The position numbers and the translations under genes were made by a program. The notes beneath the pieces are model-generated. The model made no database searches. It saw only the letters and a list, made by a program, of their open reading frames with translations, and was not told the DNA's origin. 31,298 nucleotides of DNA, from positions 1-31,298 of the IMG/VR virus record IMGVR_UViG_3300022818_000131; one strand, written 5' to 3'. Below, piece after piece: positions 22,140-30,534 of this stretch. This DNA comes from a virus. Position 1 is the first letter of the stretch. Each line of letters begins with the position of its first letter.

Positions 22140-23108
22140 ATGCCACAAGTATCTGGACCAAATGAGAAATTTCTCACAAAAGAATTCGTAATCCCTAAAA
22201 TATATGAGATTATGAATCCCCTGCTTTCCTTTGTCGACATGTTCCCAAAGGTGCAGGCCACCGCTCGTACTATTGCTTATAGACAGGAATCCACAACTGA
22301 TTCTGAAGATTTACTAAAGCAGTATCCTAGAACCCTCACATCCTCCAGTCAGTTCGCCTATGTTTCGATAAGTCAGATGACCATGAAAGCAGCCGCGCTG
22401 AATAAAAAGGGGTTTGCAATCAAAATTGACCAGGACGCAATTGATTTTGTTGAAGGTGTTGACGAAATCCAAAGAGCACTTAGAAAAGTTGGTTTTTGGC
22501 TTGCTCAGGATTATGACAACCAGGTAAGTGCAGCAATTACCGCGGATGGAACCGCACTCTCTGGAAACTGGGCTCCAAACGCAGTATGGTCAGACATTGC
22601 AAATGCTACGCCGATTGCTGATCTGGAAGAACTTGAAGACCTGTTTATCAGAGATGGACACCCATACAGACTTACAGATGTTTTCGTTCATCGAACCAAT
22701 TTCAAGGAGCTGAAAAAGTATCTCACTTCTATTGATATCGGGGAAAGGAAACAAACTGATCTATATGGTATGCCTGCAACCGGAACAAAAGATCTTATGA
22801 CAATTCCAGCGGTTGGAGCAGATGTACACCGTCTTCTTACTGGAGTTAACGAGGGGTCTATTATTGCAATTGACCGGAATAACCCAGGGATGACCATATT
22901 TTACAACAATTCTCCCAGGTATAGCACAAACACCGGAGCATACAACGTCATCGAAGGCGGAAAGAGAGTTTCCAAACCCTATAGCTTTGGTTTCAACTTT
23001 AATCGCTACACTGACCAGGAAACTCATGAGGAAGTAATGCAGTTTTGGTATGACATTGCACCAACAGTCATTGAACCTTATGCAATAGCAACCGATACTG
23101 GAATTTAA
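22140..23108 (+). CDS. Major capsid protein, HK97 fold
   Basis: The 322-aa protein has a strong AAGGAGGG ribosome site. Position after protease and decoration genes, a length of 322 aa, and a helical opening (KEFVIPKIYEIMNPLLSFVDM) followed by a long spine-like helical region (GVDEIQRALRKVGFWLAQDYDNQVSAAI) and a C-terminal P/A-domain end (KPYSFGFNFNRYTDQETHEEVMQFW) fit HK97-type capsid proteins of archaeal head-tailed viruses. There is no long N-terminal delta domain, consistent with a scaffold supplied by the upstream gene. It forms the shell that TerL and portal fill. Confidence 0.85.
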   Translation: MPQVSGPNEKFLTKEFVIPKIYEIMNPLLSFVDMFPKVQATARTIAYRQESTTDSEDLLKQYPRTLTSSSQFAYVSISQMTMKAAALNKKGFAIKIDQDAIDFVEGVDEIQRALRKVGFWLAQDYDNQVSAAITADGTALSGNWAPNAVWSDIANATPIADLEELEDLFIRDGHPYRLTDVFVHRTNFKELKKYLTSIDIGERKQTDLYGMPATGTKDLMTIPAVGADVHRLLTGVNEGSIIAIDRNNPGMTIFYNNSPRYSTNTGAYNVIEGGKRVSKPYSFGFNFNRYTDQETHEEVMQFWYDIAPTVIEPYAIATDTGI

Positions 23109-23153
23109 TTTTAAAATGGACTAACTCTAGTACAAAACATCAGGAGCTTTAAC

Positions 23154-23663
23154 ATGGCAACATATACTCCGACCAACGCCGGAACTTTTAGATCCAAGGG
23201 GGGTTCCCTTTCTGAAAAACTTGGATATGAATTTAATAAAGTAGCTAATGCGATGGATACTGCTCGAGTTCATATCGTTGATCTTACAGCATCAATGGTT
23301 TCCGGCACTTCTCTTGCCGCCAATGGGGTTGATTTAGCAAGCGGTACAAATGCCACATTCTACGCGGTATTTGTCGCCCCCAGTGCTCTTACACTAATTA
23401 ACCTGGTTACCTACACGACCGAGGCCTACGTCAAGGAAACCACTGACGCAAAAATCGAACTAAAAACCGAAGCTGCAAGTCCCCTAGTAAAGTTTTCTTA
23501 TACATTTCCGGTAGGAGGACAGCTCGTAAAAACCATGGTTTCTACACCTCCTACAAGTTCTCAGCTTTCCACTGGTGATGCACTAGACATGTTTATCACT
23601 CAATCAGCGTCTACGTCTGGTACTGGGCACGCTAAAGTGTTTTTGAAATATATAATCAACTGA
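23154..23663 (+). CDS. Hypothetical virion protein, 169 aa
   Basis: GGAGCTT at 23143-23149 lies 4 nt before the ATG. The N-terminus is helical (GGSLSEKLGYEFNKVANAMD) and the rest a likely beta-sandwich (TFYAVFVAPSALTLINLVTY, PLVKFSYTFPVGGQLVKT, HAKVFLKYIIN end), a form common to phage neck, decoration and fibre-attachment proteins. No family is recognised. It is the only gene between the capsid protein and the spike genes. Confidence 0.62.
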   Translation: MATYTPTNAGTFRSKGGSLSEKLGYEFNKVANAMDTARVHIVDLTASMVSGTSLAANGVDLASGTNATFYAVFVAPSALTLINLVTYTTEAYVKETTDAKIELKTEAASPLVKFSYTFPVGGQLVKTMVSTPPTSSQLSTGDALDMFITQSASTSGTGHAKVFLKYIIN

Positions 23664-23710
23664 GGGAAACCTGGTGTTTACGGCATGGATTTTGGACAAC
23701 GGTGACCCTC

Positions 23711-25636
23711 ATGAAAATTAGAATTTTATTAATTTCGTTTTTATTTTTATTTGTGATGGGGGGATGTGCTTCCGCAGTTGTGGAGATCCCAGGGGGGGCA
23801 GTCTCGTCATATAACATGAATGTTGCTGGAGAAACATATAAACTGATGGGGGATGTAACTGCAACAAGTACAGCCTTTGTGGCAGGCGCAAATAATATAA
23901 TATTAGATGGCCAGGGATATACCGTTACTTTCGCATCAACTGCTACGGGGTATGGTGTGGATGCTGCGTCCAGATCGGGTATAACAATAAAAGATGTTAG
24001 ATTCGTACATGATAACGCAGGAATCTCCATTTCACACGGACTTTATTTTCACCCGGTTACAAGTAGTTCGGTCATAAATTGCACAGTAGTAAATTCTAAT
24101 GGGTATGGGATATATTCTACTACCGCAAGCGGCAATATAATTGATAACTGTGTGTTTACGATCCTTGGCAGTGGTAACACACACGGTATATATCTCGGAT
24201 CGTCTTCAAATAATAATACTATTAAAAATAGTAACATATCGACGGTGTCGGGTGGACACAGTGTATATATAACGACGACAAGTATCAATAACACCCTTAG
24301 AAATAACACTGCGTCAGCTTTGACAGGTACGGGAATGTTTATAAATTCAAATAAAAATACTATAAACTTGTGTAATGCATCATCTGATTCAGGAACCGGT
24401 TTAGCGATCGTAACCTCAAACAATACAAATGTATCTGATAGTAATGGCAAAAGTCGAACAGGATATGGGATACGTATCCAGGTTAACTCTTATAATAACA
24501 CAATTAACCGAAGTGTGGGCACTTCAATAGCCGGGTGTGGTATCGGGGTATCAAGTTCAACCGGAAATAATATATCCTACAGTGAGGGGATTTCGGACAC
24601 TTCCCCTGGTATCCAGCTCACATATGCAAATCAAAATTATTTTGACCACGATGTCGGTAAATCAACATCCCACCACGGGTTACGTATAGATCAATCAAAC
24701 CTTATAAATTATTTCAGCAGTATGATTCTTGATTCTCCTAGATACGGATCAGCGCCGTATGATTCCAGAATGATTACGATGCTGGGAGATTCTATTACTG
24801 CACTTGATTTAGGTAGTAATGTCAGCAGGTCATTAGGTAATATTACACCTCCATATCACGTAATTAATAGAGGTGTAGGTGGTGAACAAGCCTCAAATGG
24901 TGTACTTAGGGTAGATGATGAATTATCACTAACGAGTCCCGATATTGTTACCATTATGTACGGTACAAATGACATCTCACACGGAGTACCACAACAAACT
25001 ATAATTGATAATATTTTACAGACTGCGAATACTGTTAAAGAATATGGGGCAACTCCGTATATAATGACGGTTACCCCAAGATCGGCAAATACTCAAGCGA
25101 TTATCGATCTAGACATAGCATTGACTGACCAAGCGGAAGCGGCTGGATATAACGTGATTGATACATACGACTCTTTGGATTCAGTACCTCTTAACGGGTT
25201 ATATGATTCATACGTTGATGCCTACTACTTTGATGGGTTACATCCCAACGGCGCTGGCAATGCACTCCTAGGTGAGTACGTCGCAGGAAATATCGCGCGT
25301 GCTGCATATTTTTCCGCATCGTCCACATCTGGAAATGCCCCACTTGCTATACAGTATACAGACTCGACAACAAATTACCCATTGTTGTGGTCATGGGACT
25401 TTGAAAATGACGGTATCACCGACTCAACTCAACAAAATCCTGTTCATACATATGGAAAAGCAGGTAATTACTCAGTTAATTTGACTGTTCGTAATGAATA
25501 TGGAAACTTTTCAAAAGTTAAAACGAATTATATAACGGTTGCTGCTCAGACACCTCCAACTACACTAAATCAAATGATGGCGATTCTAAAACATTACTTC
25601 CCCTTTTTGTTTTTAACATTACAGGAGGCTCAATAA
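23711..25636 (+). CDS. Secreted beta-helix / SGNH hydrolase / PKD protein
   Basis: The 641-aa protein begins at ATG 23711, after GGTGA; a GTG at 23702 is possible. A signal peptide with a lipobox-like end (MKIRILLISFLFLFVMGGCA) precedes a NosD-type beta-helix (about 40-340). An SGNH/GDSL esterase domain follows (about 352-530) with GDS and Ser361 in MLGDSITALD, block II in RGVGGEQ, GTND at 418-421, and Asp508/His511 in DGLHPNGAG. A PKD domain (about 540-612, LWSWDFENDGITDS and VHTYGKAGNYSVNLTV) is next, then a hydrophobic end. It probably removes acetyl groups from a surface polysaccharide. A signal peptide is odd for a virion protein, so a cell-surface or secreted role is also possible. Confidence 0.85.
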   Translation: MKIRILLISFLFLFVMGGCASAVVEIPGGAVSSYNMNVAGETYKLMGDVTATSTAFVAGANNIILDGQGYTVTFASTATGYGVDAASRSGITIKDVRFVHDNAGISISHGLYFHPVTSSSVINCTVVNSNGYGIYSTTASGNIIDNCVFTILGSGNTHGIYLGSSSNNNTIKNSNISTVSGGHSVYITTTSINNTLRNNTASALTGTGMFINSNKNTINLCNASSDSGTGLAIVTSNNTNVSDSNGKSRTGYGIRIQVNSYNNTINRSVGTSIAGCGIGVSSSTGNNISYSEGISDTSPGIQLTYANQNYFDHDVGKSTSHHGLRIDQSNLINYFSSMILDSPRYGSAPYDSRMITMLGDSITALDLGSNVSRSLGNITPPYHVINRGVGGEQASNGVLRVDDELSLTSPDIVTIMYGTNDISHGVPQQTIIDNILQTANTVKEYGATPYIMTVTPRSANTQAIIDLDIALTDQAEAAGYNVIDTYDSLDSVPLNGLYDSYVDAYYFDGLHPNGAGNALLGEYVAGNIARAAYFSASSTSGNAPLAIQYTDSTTNYPLLWSWDFENDGITDSTQQNPVHTYGKAGNYSVNLTVRNEYGNFSKVKTNYITVAAQTPPTTLNQMMAILKHYFPFLFLTLQEAQ

Positions 25637-26253
25637 TGAGCGAAACCATATGGAAAAATGGGGTCACTCAAAAAGTGCGGCACACATCGCTGGCAACAGA
25701 TTACACCGATTTTACAGGAACTATAACAGGCGATGCATTACCCGGACTTGTACTGGTTTATTCCGAAAATAGATCTACAGGATGGGTCGATCAGGTCATT
25801 TTAAATCCGGTTGATGAGTGGAACGCTGAAAATGTGGCAATATGGGAAGCAGAAATTCCAGCTTCTTATATCACACTTCCAAAAGGAAATGCTACATTAC
25901 AAATTTCAGGTACTGGAATGAAACTTGTTACAATACCATTAACAATCGGAACAGGTGGAGGAGGAGGAGGAGGAGGCATGGAAGTATTTACAATCACTAA
26001 TCATAATTCATTAACTCGACAAATTGACACTGCTGACACAACACTCACGGCAGCCCGCATTAAAACAATTTGGAATCTTACACAAGGAGTAAAAATATAC
26101 GACAGCGAACGCCCGAGAGCTGTGAAATCGGTTGGTGGGGAAACTGGATTCGATATTCAAGTTTCGTCGGGGGTAATTATCTACGGCTATATAAATGGAA
26201 ACATAGAAGACGATGATGAACTAAGTATAAAAGTTTATCCATCTGCGAATTGA
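25636..26253 (+). CDS. Fibre-associated protein with polyglycine linker
   Basis: The 205-aa protein starts at ATG 25636, overlapping the previous stop (TAATG), with AGGAGG about 8 nt upstream. It has two parts: residues 1-105, a beta-sandwich like those of phage baseplate or tail-fibre subunits (VRHTSLATDYTDFTGTITG, LVLVYSENRSTGWVDQVIL), and residues 115-205 (MEVFTITNHNSLTRQIDTAD onward). Eight glycines join them. I do not recognise a family for either part; the spike-gene context suggests a virion component. Confidence 0.62.
   Translation: MSETIWKNGVTQKVRHTSLATDYTDFTGTITGDALPGLVLVYSENRSTGWVDQVILNPVDEWNAENVAIWEAEIPASYITLPKGNATLQISGTGMKLVTIPLTIGTGGGGGGGGMEVFTITNHNSLTRQIDTADTTLTAARIKTIWNLTQGVKIYDSERPRAVKSVGGETGFDIQVSSGVIIYGYINGNIEDDDELSIKVYPSAN
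25954..25977 (+). repeat. GGA microsatellite encoding eight glycines
   Basis: GGT, six GGA codons and GGC encode Gly8 directly before an in-frame ATG at 25978. The run also resembles a string of Shine-Dalgarno sites. Confidence 0.8.
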
Positions 26254-26263
26254 AAGGTGGAAC

Positions 26264-26308
26264 ATGGAACTCTACACCAAATTAAACGAAGATGAGATGA
26301 AAACATGA
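26264..26308 (+). CDS. 14-aa mini-ORF coupled to the next gene by an ATGA overlap
   Basis: ATG 26264 follows AAGGTGG and encodes MELYTKLNEDEMKT. Its TGA (26306-26308) overlaps ATG 26305 of the next gene, which has no ribosome site of its own. The arrangement repeats that at 4182-4232. Confidence 0.45.
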   Translation: MELYTKLNEDEMKT

Positions 26309-26799
26309 CAGAACTAACGATGGCAGAAAAAACGGAATACGATCCACGTCCTCAGTTTTTTGTAAAAATGTTTAAGGATGGAACATATGATTGCAAATCC
26401 ATGGACGGACGTGGAGAACTCGATCAAAATACAATGGAACTTGAATATCCTGTTTCAGAGTCGAGCGAAGAAGAGAAAATTAAATATGCTCTAACAATGC
26501 CGGACATCAACGGTTTCAACGGAAGCAACGAAATTAAAACTATGATGGCTAAAGAACGCATCGTGGCACCGGATTTTGTGCTTCCGAATGCTTGGAATCC
26601 GAATGTTACCCGGGTTCATGATGATCCGGAATATTTCTTGAAATCGCCAGCGAAACCTGTGATATGGACTCTGAAAAGAGGGACCGAGGAAGAAGCAATT
26701 GCAGAAGCTCAGGCATATCTTAAACAGATGATCGATTCTGGAAAGTGGGACATGGTAATTGCGGTTTACAAAAAACAGTATAATGTAGTGGAGGTCTGA
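26305..26799 (+). CDS. Hypothetical protein, 164 aa (possible tail-fibre-associated protein)
   Basis: The protein is acidic and soluble, with no membrane segment (PRPQFFVKMFKDGTYDCKS, EEEKIKYALTMPDINGF, then a helical end EEEAIAEAQAYLKQMIDSGK). Small acidic proteins between fibre genes often act as fibre chaperones or adaptors, but no family is recognised. The start at 26305 is set by the ATGA overlap with a short leader frame; ATG 26320 (MAEKTEYD) is an alternative. Confidence 0.6.
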   Translation: MTELTMAEKTEYDPRPQFFVKMFKDGTYDCKSMDGRGELDQNTMELEYPVSESSEEEKIKYALTMPDINGFNGSNEIKTMMAKERIVAPDFVLPNAWNPNVTRVHDDPEYFLKSPAKPVIWTLKRGTEEEAIAEAQAYLKQMIDSGKWDMVIAVYKKQYNVVEV

Positions 26800-26801
26800 A
26801 C

Positions 26802-27245
26802 ATGACTGTATTTATCACAAACACCGAAGCCGCCGCATACCTTAATAACCGTTTTACTGGCGGTGCAACACTTACCAACAACGCTCAACTCTCTTTAGGT
26901 CTTGCTACTGCATCTCCAACAGGTACGGGTAGTTTCACAAATGAACCGACATCCGTGGGAGGGTATGCGCGAAAACTGATCGGGGCAAACGGTACAACAA
27001 TATGTGCAGCAGCTACTGCGTTAGTTATCACAAACGGTAACGGTGCTATTACCATGGATACCTCGACAGCAGCTTGGAGTACTGTAGAAACGAACCTAAC
27101 ATACTGGTTTATTGCTAGTTCCCAAACCCTTGGGGCCGGCACTATGCTGTATTATGGTCTTCTGGGCAGTGCCATAAAAGTTAATGCTGCAAATCTTGCT
27201 CCATCGTTTGCAATTTCGCAGTTGTCGTTAACTCTACAGTCCTAA
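26802..27245 (+). CDS. Putative tail fibre / virion protein, 147 aa
   Basis: The 147-aa protein follows GGAGGT and begins MTVFITNTEAAAYLNNRFTG. It is rich in Ala, Thr, Gly and Ser with beta-strand periodicity, as in phage structural beta-barrel proteins (LSLGLATASPTGTGSFT, YWFIASSQTLGAGTMLYYG, SFAISQLSLTLQS). No charged or catalytic motif is seen. I infer a virion role from composition and from its place among fibre genes. Confidence 0.62.
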   Translation: MTVFITNTEAAAYLNNRFTGGATLTNNAQLSLGLATASPTGTGSFTNEPTSVGGYARKLIGANGTTICAAATALVITNGNGAITMDTSTAAWSTVETNLTYWFIASSQTLGAGTMLYYGLLGSAIKVNAANLAPSFAISQLSLTLQS

Positions 27246-27279
27246 GGAAGTTGGTAAAACGTGACGGTAGGGTGATGCT

Positions 27280-28530
27280 GTGACTCAACGAATGGTGATG
27301 TATCCGGGGCAGCACGGGAGTCCACAGACAACACTTTCTTCTGGTTGCCAGGCAGGAGATACTACAATTGTAGTGGCAAATGCCTCCATCCTTTTAACAT
27401 CGGGTAGCCTTCCATTTTTAATGACAATTGGTACTTCAACCGGTTTTGATAGTTCGTCTGAAGTTGTACTTGCCACAAATATTGCAACTAATACTCTTAC
27501 AGTTACTCGAGGAATTCAGGGAACCCCACATGTATGGGCAGCCGGATCACTTTGTGCAATACTGTTTACAGAATATCAAAATAGAGCATTTTTGACAAAT
27601 CTTGGTATTGCTCTGGATGAAGCCCCACATACCGAATATACTGCCAACATGATGATTAACGGAAATCTGGAGATGTGGCAGAGAGGAACATCAGTTAGTA
27701 ATCCAGCATCCGTCACATTACTAGCCGATAAGTTTGTTATCAGTTATAGTGGAATTGGATCTCTTCCAACATTAGTGCATAGTCGGCAAACATGTGCTCC
27801 TGGGGATCTGGATGGGACTTTTTATTTTTATAGGATCGCTCCTGATGGGGCTGGATCTACTTTTAATGCGTGGTCTTTCTACACATTACAGCACAGTATA
27901 AGAAGGGGGACAAGGGACTTTGCGGGCGCAGGAAAGTATGTGACGGTTTCTTTTTTTGCGAGAAGCAATATTGCAAACAAAAGAATCGGTCTAGGGCTAC
28001 AATCAAGGTATGGAACTGGTGGAAGTCCTAGTGCGAATGGATGGGCAGGAAGCTGCGTTACATTAACTTCTACATGGACTCGATACACTGTTACACTTCC
28101 AACGCCGACAAATGTTGGGGTAACATATGGTACAAACAACGATGACTATATGATTCTGTATATATTCATTGCTTGGGATGGGGCAACATGGGGGGAATAC
28201 AACCTCGGTGTATCAGGAACCGAAACATTTGGTGCAAGTGGAACAATAGATTTTGCACGATTTATTGCAAATCCCGGGATGAATGAATACACATTTATGC
28301 CAAAAAGATACGACGCCGAATTAAAATCTTGTGAAAAATCATATCAGGTTATGTCAATAACGACAATAAATGGTACATTTTGGCTTCCATTCAGGACACA
28401 AATGTATTCCATACCTACTGCAACAAGATCAGGGGGGTCTGCTACCTTTGCTAATGCAACTACCGATGGAATAAGTGTTGTTGATACATCCGCAGAATCA
28501 ATATCTGTTCTTTTAGAAACCGGCGACTAG
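27280..28530 (+). CDS. Putative tail fibre with carbohydrate-binding-type domain
   Basis: The start is GTG 27280, five bases after GGTGAT, a full match to the archaeal anti-Shine-Dalgarno. The 416-aa protein has an N-terminal tail-attachment-like beta domain (about 1-110, AGDTTIVVANASILLTSGS, TLTVTRGIQGTPHVWAAGS). A jelly-roll domain follows (about 125-350), opening with MINGNLEMWQRGTS, then VSFFARSNIANKRIGLGLQ and TLTSTWTRYTVTLP, as in phage fibres with CBM-like sandwiches. The C-terminal YDAELKSCEKSYQV and FRTQMYSIPTAT segments are common in phage fibre tips. It should bind a host surface glycan. Confidence 0.75.
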   Translation: MTQRMVMYPGQHGSPQTTLSSGCQAGDTTIVVANASILLTSGSLPFLMTIGTSTGFDSSSEVVLATNIATNTLTVTRGIQGTPHVWAAGSLCAILFTEYQNRAFLTNLGIALDEAPHTEYTANMMINGNLEMWQRGTSVSNPASVTLLADKFVISYSGIGSLPTLVHSRQTCAPGDLDGTFYFYRIAPDGAGSTFNAWSFYTLQHSIRRGTRDFAGAGKYVTVSFFARSNIANKRIGLGLQSRYGTGGSPSANGWAGSCVTLTSTWTRYTVTLPTPTNVGVTYGTNNDDYMILYIFIAWDGATWGEYNLGVSGTETFGASGTIDFARFIANPGMNEYTFMPKRYDAELKSCEKSYQVMSITTINGTFWLPFRTQMYSIPTATRSGGSATFANATTDGISVVDTSAESISVLLETGD

Positions 28531-28563
28531 GAATAATGACACTTCTTAAATTGTGGTAAAAAA

Positions 28564-30462
28564 ATGGATCCTCCGAGCACAATAGTATGTCTAGGTGACA
28601 GTGTAACCGCCGGAGTTGGTGGGGCATATCCGTATACATATTATCTGAGTTCTCAGATTCCAGGAACCACAATAATCAATAAAGGAATCGGAGGAAATAA
28701 AACAGTAGACATGATTGCAAGGTTTACAACAGATGTTGTTGCAAACTCTCCAAACGTGTGCATAATAGAAGGTGGGATAAATGATGTCGGAAATGGTATA
28801 AGCTATCAAACATCACAGGCCAATGTCCAACGATTATTCCAACTTTGTATTTCACATAATATAATTCCAGTATTCATGCTTAATTATTGTGTTAATGTAT
28901 TTACATATGCACAAAATGCTCAATTAATGAAGATAAATAACGCAATAGTATCACTTGCGAACCAGTATCATTATCCCGTAATTGATCTTGCAGGACCATT
29001 CCAAGATCCGTCAAATTTCGGATATTCATATGTTTCATATTTAAACACTGATAACCTCCATCCTAGTACCGTCGGTCATCAAGCAATCGCAACATTAACA
29101 TATAACACGTTATTTGCAAATCAAACAATAACCTTGATGGGGCAAATCGGATCATTTGGTACATTACCATATGGCAGAAGAATTGTAAATTCTATACCAG
29201 TTGGTCTATCCTCAACCATCGTGGGTGGTGGATTAAAAACCACTAATATCATTGAATTTGAAAGAATCACGTCAGGTATATCAGGCAGTGGTTCTCAGGT
29301 TGCCTCATTATCCACGAAAAAGAGCATTGCAAGTTCCATAAGTGGTGGTGGCTCTTCTTCTGTGAACCTGATAGAATTTGCTCAGTTGATCTCGTCGGTT
29401 ATATCAGCAGCAAGTGAAACAACTAACATTGTTGAGTATGCTTTGATATCATCTTCTCTATCAGGCGGGGGCTCGGCGACTTCCAATATTATAAAATATA
29501 ATTACATTATATCGTCGGTTGTGGGTGGCGGCTCTCAATCATTTAATCCTATTACATTCGAACGAATGGTATCATCTCTAACTGGAGTCGGTAGTCAGAC
29601 GGCTACGATTATCGTAACTACTTACCTTCCCGTTTCATTTTCTATATCGGGTGGTGGCTCCGAAACTGCAACGATCCAAGAGTTAGAGCAGATGATATCA
29701 TTAATCGGCGGTGGTGGCTCCGAAACATCCGATCCTATTATGTTCGAACGAATAAGTTCAGTCCTTGCAGCCACGGGCGCATTAACTGCCGATGCGCAGC
29801 TAAACACTGGAACGGTTAATCTCTCAGCTTTCCTCTCAGGTAATGGCTCGGAAATCTCAAATATAATTGAATTTGAAAAAACAACTTCCACTGTAACAGG
29901 TGGTGGATTACAGAATGCTGCTTTATCAAGTAATCAAATTATAACTTCTTCTATATCTGGCATGGGAACCTCGGCCGCTAATATTATAAAATGGAATTAT
30001 ATATCAAGTAATATATTGGGCATGGGAGCCGCGGTGGCCAATGTTATAAAATGGAATTATATATCAAGTAATATCTCGGGCGTGGGAGCAGCGGTAGCTA
30101 ATGTTATAGAATGGAATTACATATCAAGTAATATATCGGGCGTTGGTTCCCAGACTTCAGATATCGCCCTGCTTGAATACATTGCAAGTGTAATATCCGG
30201 TTTTGGATCAACACAAGCTGAGATCTCCATAAACAAAAACATTTATAGTATTGTCTCAGGTTCTGGAAGTCAAACCGCTAATGATATCGTTTTTGATTTA
30301 CTGGATCGCGTTGATTTGCTAAATGGTATAGTAATAGGAATTGGTCACAGTTCAGCACATTTGACAGTTATTATTATAGCCACTCCACATTTTAAATATC
30401 CACAAACATTAATAATTAATCAAAACGCAAGGACGGTGACAATTGCAAATGACTTTATTTAA
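28564..30462 (+). CDS. SGNH hydrolase with long tandem-repeat stalk
   Basis: The 632-aa protein has an intact SGNH esterase domain at residues 5-185: Ser13 in LGDSVTAGVG, block II in GIGGNK, Asn73 in GGINDVG, and Asp163/His166 in TDNLHPSTVG. The second part (about 205-605) is a run of near-20-residue repeats with consensus I-S-S-x-I-S-G-x-G-S-x-T-A-N-I-I-E-F. This is likely to form a beta-solenoid or fibrous stalk. There is no signal peptide, which fits a virion fibre. It would deacetylate a polysaccharide at the cell surface, like acetyl-esterase tailspikes. Gene order and enzyme type match the other SGNH gene at 23711, but the two proteins differ elsewhere. Confidence 0.82.
   Translation: MDPPSTIVCLGDSVTAGVGGAYPYTYYLSSQIPGTTIINKGIGGNKTVDMIARFTTDVVANSPNVCIIEGGINDVGNGISYQTSQANVQRLFQLCISHNIIPVFMLNYCVNVFTYAQNAQLMKINNAIVSLANQYHYPVIDLAGPFQDPSNFGYSYVSYLNTDNLHPSTVGHQAIATLTYNTLFANQTITLMGQIGSFGTLPYGRRIVNSIPVGLSSTIVGGGLKTTNIIEFERITSGISGSGSQVASLSTKKSIASSISGGGSSSVNLIEFAQLISSVISAASETTNIVEYALISSSLSGGGSATSNIIKYNYIISSVVGGGSQSFNPITFERMVSSLTGVGSQTATIIVTTYLPVSFSISGGGSETATIQELEQMISLIGGGGSETSDPIMFERISSVLAATGALTADAQLNTGTVNLSAFLSGNGSEISNIIEFEKTTSTVTGGGLQNAALSSNQIITSSISGMGTSAANIIKWNYISSNILGMGAAVANVIKWNYISSNISGVGAAVANVIEWNYISSNISGVGSQTSDIALLEYIASVISGFGSTQAEISINKNIYSIVSGSGSQTANDIVFDLLDRVDLLNGIVIGIGHSSAHLTVIIIATPHFKYPQTLIINQNARTVTIANDFI
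29980..30147 (+). repeat. Near-identical 60-bp tandem repeats within the stalk
   Basis: Units begin at 29980, 30040 and 30100, each starting AAT-(A/G)-TTATA-(A/G)-AATGGAATTA; the first two differ at few positions and the third decays after about 30147. They encode the 20-aa unit N-V-I-K-W-N-Y-I-S-S-N-I-S-G-V-G-A-A-V-A. The high DNA identity marks a recent expansion within an otherwise diverged repeat array. Confidence 0.8.
30430..30454 (+). repeat. Direct repeat around a start codon, copy 1
   Basis: This 25-bp stretch, with GGTGA and ATGACT, recurs at 30510-30534, 80 bp downstream, with four mismatches. Each copy positions a ribosome site and an ATG, so it looks like a duplicated translation start. 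Confidence 0.65.
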
Positions 30463-30526
30463 TATAAATTTGATACCGTATGACACCGATAATATAAAAA
30501 TACAGTTTAAAGACGGTGATGATTGA
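30449..30526 (+). CDS. 25-aa mini-ORF between fibre genes
   Basis: ATG 30449 lies 9 nt after GGTGA and overlaps the end of the SGNH gene. It encodes 25 aa (LFNINLIPYDTDNIKIQFKD in part) and ends at TGA 30524-30526, two bases before the next ATG. The predicted peptide is beta-like. It may be a small gene, or the remnant of a duplicated gene start. Confidence 0.42.
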   Translation: MTLFNINLIPYDTDNIKIQFKDGDD

Positions 30527-30534
30527 AAATGACT
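30510..30534 (+). repeat. Direct repeat around a start codon, copy 2
   Basis: This is the counterpart of 30430-30454 and covers the ribosome site (GGTGAT, 30515-30520) and ATG (30529) of the last gene. Confidence 0.65.

Noticed and set aside
29200-30350. Regular repeats considered as a CRISPR array
   Set aside because: The units are contiguous, about 60 bp, in frame and encode a protein repeat; there are no unique spacers between identical repeats.
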